A stretch of 64,000 nt of DNA from Phoenix dactylifera (Eukaryota; Streptophyta; Magnoliopsida; Arecales; Arecaceae), in the NCBI RefSeq assembly GCF_009389715.1, contig NC_052409.1, positions 1,466,001-1,530,000 on the forward strand, given 5' to 3'. The position numbers were made by a program, and so were the translations under genes. Positions within the stretch are counted from its first letter, which is position 1, and every line of letters begins with the position of its first letter. Of the stretch, positions 60,093-64,000 are shown piece by piece. Below the pieces are notes generated by a model. The model was given only the letters and a program-made list of their open reading frames with translations, was not told the origin of the DNA and made no database searches.

Positions 60093-60869
60093 ATGGGTCG
60101 GCGAGGAAAGGAAAGCGACGATGAGGACGACGATTTCCTCTACCGCTACCCTCTTCCCTCTTCATCCTCCGCCGTTGCCTCCGGCGGCCACCACCACCAC
60201 GAAGCCACCGCCGGCGGCGCCTCCAAGGGCGGATCCGGCGGCCTCGCCCCCTCCAAATCGACGGTATACGTCTCCAACCTCGACTACTCTCTCACTAACT
60301 CCGATCTCCACACCATCTTTTCCACCTTCGGCAAGGTCGCCCGCGTCACGGTCCTCAAAGACCGGGTCTCCCGTCAGAGCCGCGGCGTCGCCTTCGTCCT
60401 CTTCGTCTCCCGCCACGACGCCGCCGCCGCCGTCCGGACTATGGATCGCAAGGTCCTCAACGGCCGCACCATCTCCGTCTCCATCGCCTCCGACAACGGC
60501 CGCGCCGCCGAGTTCATCCGCCGGAGGGTCTACAAGGACAAGAGTCGCTGCTACGAGTGCGGCGAGGAGGGCCACCTCTCCTACGAGTGTCCTAGGAACC
60601 AGCTAGGCCCCAGGGAGCGGCCAAACCCTAAGCGGGCCCGGAGGGATGCGCAGCGCCGTGGCGGCGGCGGCGTTAGGGAGGATGACTGGGGATCGGATAG
60701 TGGGGATGAAGCCGGGTTCGAGGATGATAACTGGGCATCAATAGTGGACACGAGGGGGGCCGAGGAGAAGGCGAGGGGGAGGGAGGAGTGGAGAGATGAT
60801 GGGAAGGATAGGAAGAAGAAGGCGAAGAAAGCTGGCTACTTTAGTGATGAGAGTGGCGAGGACGACTAG
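60093..60869 (+). CDS. ZCRB1: U11/U12 snRNP 31 kDa protein (ZCRB1), intronless
   Basis: Component of the U11/U12 di-snRNP that recognises U12-type introns in the nucleus. The single exon gives 258 aa (Arabidopsis U11/U12-31K is about 261). After an acidic start with FLYRYPLP, a histidine run and a Gly/Ser linker comes an RRM at about 56-132 with RNP2 VYVSNL (58-63) and RNP1 RGVAFVLF (97-104). A CCHC zinc knuckle [14 protein letters not shown] (153-166) follows, in the hallmark context [18 protein letters not shown]. The C-terminus is basic, then acidic, ending SDESGEDD. The start lies in good context (GAGGGATGG) after a GA-rich leader; TATA-like ATTATAATAAAC is at about 60034. It is the only plus-strand gene and is very GC-rich in the first half. 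Confidence 0.96.
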   Translation: MGRRGKESDDEDDDFLYRYPLPSSSSAVASGGHHHHEATAGGASKGGSGGLAPSKSTVYVSNLDYSLTNSDLHTIFSTFGKVARVTVLKDRVSRQSRGVAFVLFVSRHDAAAAVRTMDRKVLNGRTISVSIASDNGRAAEFIRRRVYKDKSRCYECGEEGHLSYECPRNQLGPRERPNPKRARRDAQRRGGGGVREDDWGSDSGDEAGFEDDNWASIVDTRGAEEKARGREEWRDDGKDRKKKAKKAGYFSDESGEDD

Positions 60870-62219
60870 TAAGGTGTGCTACTTTCCTAAGCTCTCTCTC
60901 GATGTTTTATTTCTTTTGGTGTTATTCTGTGTGACCATGGAGAAATTTTCTTCTACTCCTGCTTTGCTCTTAGGTTGTCTTACTCTTTCCCGCAAGAATT
61001 GATTCTTTTTCCGGATCAGATCAAAACAATTTGGTATAGGACTAGAATCATTTTCGGCTACTTGTTTTTGAAGAACTCATGGATCAGTTGTCTGTGATGG
61101 AAGTCAGGGTTTTATATAGGACTTGGACGAGCCTGGGGTATGGATGAGTATCTTGTTCTATTGAACATTTGGTTTGCCGAATATATATCGTTCGAAGCGT
61201 TTTTAAGCGTCTTTATAGTTTGTCTGCTTTGACGTGGTGTCTCGCTTGAGTTTTTAAGAGAGAGATGTCAGAGAGTTGTTCCAATTTTGGACCAATCGAC
61301 CTTGTAAATGGGGTCTGTAAGATAACAACTCATTGTATGCTCTTTAACTGGAGCAAACATTTTTGGCTGAGCTTGTCTCTTTGAGCTATCATGCCTTCAG
61401 AAGTGTCGGATACACTGCATTGTCACCTTAGTGATCAGTGTGTGCATTGGTTCTTGAAACTAGTCTAACGTAGTCGTGTTTTTAACTTTTTTGCAAGCTT
61501 GATCTAGGTAAATCCGAAGGTAATGTGGACAGGGTATAATCATTTTCCTGTTCTCTTTCTACATTTTTGGCTCCTCAGATATTTTTCTCATAGCAACAAA
61601 AGATTACAACAGGCAGACCTTCTTTTCTCATCTTTATATAGGCTTTTAGCACATTTCGCAATGAAAGTGATGATGGAAGGTTAAGAGTTTTGATGTTGAT
61701 ACAGATTTTGGAGCCAATAACCTCCCTTCAATATGTCAATAATGCTCATACTGATGGAGTTGATTTGGCTCAATTTAAGAGAAAGAAATTCTCAGTTTAT
61801 GCATTTGGAAGTGGCATGAGTATATATGAGTTTATCTTAGTTAGAGTTCTCTAGTGAAGTTGATGTTACTTGGATTGTATGTGCTTTGACTTTTGAGAGC
61901 TTATTACATTGGCTTTGAGATCAAAGATTCCCGGTCAAGTTCTTTGACCATATGCAACACTTATAATACTTAGGAACCAGAATATTTATTTGGTAATACG
62001 GTTCAGGGGGCTTTGGGCACAAGACTGCCTTGATTCACCAGTTTTGTTGAACTATAGTCGTGATTAATCTTGTTTGGAATCCCGGTGAATTAACCAGCAA
62101 ATCTGAGTGGATTCTTTATATATAGTGGTGGAATATGTGAGAATAGGGTACTATTCATCTAATGAGGTGGGATAATGCTTAGACCAATAGAGTACGGTGA
62201 AGTTTTAAGTTGAACCTTA
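60870..62219. other. 3' flank of ZCRB1
   Basis: The first part is presumably the 3' UTR. The remaining sequence is T-rich like a long UTR or intron. No second coding exon could be recognised. Confidence 0.4.
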
Positions 62220-62931
62220 CCTCAGGTAAATCGGCATAGAGATTGTGCAAATCAGGTGAGAAACAAGTAAATTCTTTGGGAGGCTAGATTCTATGTGGTG
62301 GACTAAACCAATTAAGACAGTATCCTTCCTCCTGAGATGGATTTTGGAATCTTGAAATGATCTGCATAGTGGTAATAAGATACACGGCAGGTTGGGGATA
62401 TAAGTTTTTGATAGTATTTGCAAAGGAACTGCATTATGATTTGATTCAAGTGGAACATGACACAAGCATGGTGAACAAAAGAAGGAATAGGCACGCTAGC
62501 ATGGCGATGTAGCGAAGAAAGCTAAAGTTTTAATAATAAGGAGTTTTAGGAGTTTAGTGGTTTCCAATCTATTCTATATGTGTGCATGTATGTATGTACC
62601 ACCTTAGGTAAATCGGCATAGAGGTTGTGGAAATCAGGTGACAAAAGAGTAAATTCTTTTGGAGACTAGATTCTATGTGATGGACTAAACATATTAAGAT
62701 AGTATCCTTCCTCTTGAGATGAATTTTGGAATCTTGAAATGATCTGCATGGTGGCAACAAGAAACGGCAGGTTAGGGATATAAGTTCTTGATAGTCTTGG
62801 CAAGGGAACTGCATCATGGTTTGATTCAAGTTAAACGTGATGCAAGAATGGCGAATGGATGAAAGAATAGGCATGCTAGCATGGTGAGATGAGAGCTAAA
62901 GTTTTTATTATCAGGAGGTTTTGGGAGTTTA
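62220..62931. repeat. About 335-bp direct duplication downstream of ZCRB1
   Basis: Copies at about 62220-62557 and 62602-62931 are offset by 382 bp. They share long runs such as GGTAAATCGGCATAGAG near the start, TTGGAATCTTGAAATGATCT in the middle and GCTAGCATGG near the end, with scattered substitutions and small indels. Both are followed by TATG/TGTATG-rich stretches. Non-coding. Confidence 0.88.
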
Positions 62932-63791
62932 TATGTATGAACGTGTGTATGCATGTATTTATGTGTGTATGTTTATATGTATGTATGATGCTTTCTAATG
63001 GAAATCAATGATGGAGCTATCAGCATGAAAATTATCACCATTGATCATGCCCATGGACTAACAGTCATTTATTTTGGAGATCTCTTGCCTATGCATCAAG
63101 TAGACACAAAATAAACAATAACAATATAGCTTGTGTGCTAAAGCATTTCATACACCATATAATTTGCAAATGTAAAATTTTGATCTTGATCTAAATATTT
63201 TAAAACACATATAGATCAAATTTCAGCTGATTTGGATACTTCTAGACTTTAGATCAAATAAAAACATGGCATCGTACCATTAAAAGTGTTCATTTTTCAT
63301 CGATTCAATGCATGAGTGAAAGAACTTAAAAATATATGATATTTTGTTTCGTCATTTTGTCTGCCATAGATCATGATCAGTGGTTTCGATTTTCATTTTG
63401 AGAGGTCCATGCAGTGCTCTAGTTAATTTTTAGAAAACCTACTTAAAAAGAGAAAACTAGATGGCCAGCCACTATGGTGAATCGCAGTCACATATGAGAA
63501 GTTAGCAATGTTGTCCATGAAGATTAGCAAGGGTCTTGTTCTTAATAAAAGAACAAAGCTCCCAACTATATGGTGGTTGAGCATTTGGGGACATTTTAAG
63601 GGGCCAAGTATTGCATTATTGAGTCTTTAGCTTAGTTTTTGCTGGTCACATATACTAAATAAGCTTTCTTTTCTATTTATTAAAGGAAGATATCATAAGG
63701 AGTTCACATTTCTTAGGAAAGTGTAGAAGAAATTATAATTGGCTCTTACAGTTTAAGAAGGGTTGTTGCTACTGTAATTTTATTAGATTTT

Positions 63792-63793
<2 letters not shown>
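62932..63793. other. Non-coding stretch, right part of window
   Basis: A TATG/TGTA-rich microsatellite-like part (62932-62990) is followed by AT-rich sequence. No gene is visible. Confidence 0.4.

Positions 63794-63833
<40 letters not shown>
63794..63833 (+). repeat. (TC)20 microsatellite
   Basis: Twenty uninterrupted TC units (40 nt), followed at once by GCAGGCTC. The perfect length suggests a polymorphic marker. Confidence 0.95.
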
Positions 63834-63836
<3 letters not shown>

Positions 63837-64000
63837 GGCTCTCTTTTGTTGATTTATGTTGCAATTGTATGGAAGTTTGGTCCAAGGGTTTATCCTAAGA
63901 GTACATGCAAATTTGATTGCAGGCTCATTATGCATCATGCTATAGTGGAATTTGCTTATCTGGTTTTTTTTTGTGGCTTTTGGGAGAAATTTCATGTCAT
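63834..64000. other. Right edge of window
   Basis: No gene is visible. The sequence is cut by the window border. Confidence 0.3.

Noticed and set aside
60121-60606. 161-codon plus-strand frame and a 137-codon minus frame within ZCRB1
   Set aside because: Both are shadows of the ZCRB1 coding frame caused by high GC. They are Pro/Ser/Thr or Ala/Gly/Val low-complexity readings without domains.

Overview
This is a nuclear plant genome segment. The evidence is spliced genes with GT-AG introns, plastid transit peptides, GC-rich first exons in several genes next to AT-rich introns, and plant-type copia, LINE, SINE, TRIM and MITE repeats. The mix suggests a commelinid monocot, possibly a palm; that placement is an inference from overall feel, not from a search.

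Six protein-coding genes can be read exon by exon. Five are on the minus strand and one on the plus strand. In map order: (1) a UGT80-type sterol 3-beta-glucosyltransferase, 14 exons over 17 kb (22231 down to 5318); (2) a TMKL1-type LRR receptor pseudokinase, 2 exons (28427-26354); (3) a secreted PL1 pectate lyase, 7 exons (40522-36172); (4) a small plastid-targeted membrane protein of unknown function, 4 exons (49383-45191); (5) a CYP97A (LUT5-type) carotenoid beta-ring hydroxylase P450, 15 exons with one GC-AG intron (57214-51865); (6) on the plus strand, the minor-spliceosome protein U11/U12-31K (ZCRB1), a single exon (60093-60869). These are unrelated housekeeping or cell-surface functions: membrane sterol glucosides, receptor signalling, wall pectin, plastid membrane, lutein synthesis and U12 splicing. 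Nothing suggests a cluster or operon-like pathway.

The remaining sequence is mostly transposable-element debris. A decayed Ty1-copia element lies at 1.6-4.8 kb. The long UGT80 intron 7 holds a TRIM and two copies of a GTACCGG-rich inverted-repeat element, one of them nested in an LTR-like sequence. LINE 3' ends sit next to the UGT80 promoter (22.6-23.8 kb), and the same family recurs at 57.6-58.5 kb. A Harbinger/Tourist-like MITE is at 29.3 kb, a tRNA-derived SINE at 31.5 kb, and a TRIM with exact TSD at 42.5 kb. A hAT-type MITE with exact 8-bp TSD and a SINE split by a LINE both lie in introns of the plastid-protein gene. An AT-rich tandem array is at 59.1-59.5 kb and a 0.33-kb tandem duplication at 62.2-62.9 kb.

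I found no CRISPR array, no bacterial-style system, no rRNA and no convincing free-standing tRNA gene. The most interesting items are the GTACCGG-rich element family, the SINE/LINE nesting, the GC-AG intron in CYP97A, the foldback in the pectate lyase intron, and the unassigned plastid membrane protein. All exon boundaries were placed by eye, from splice motifs plus reading-frame and family continuity.
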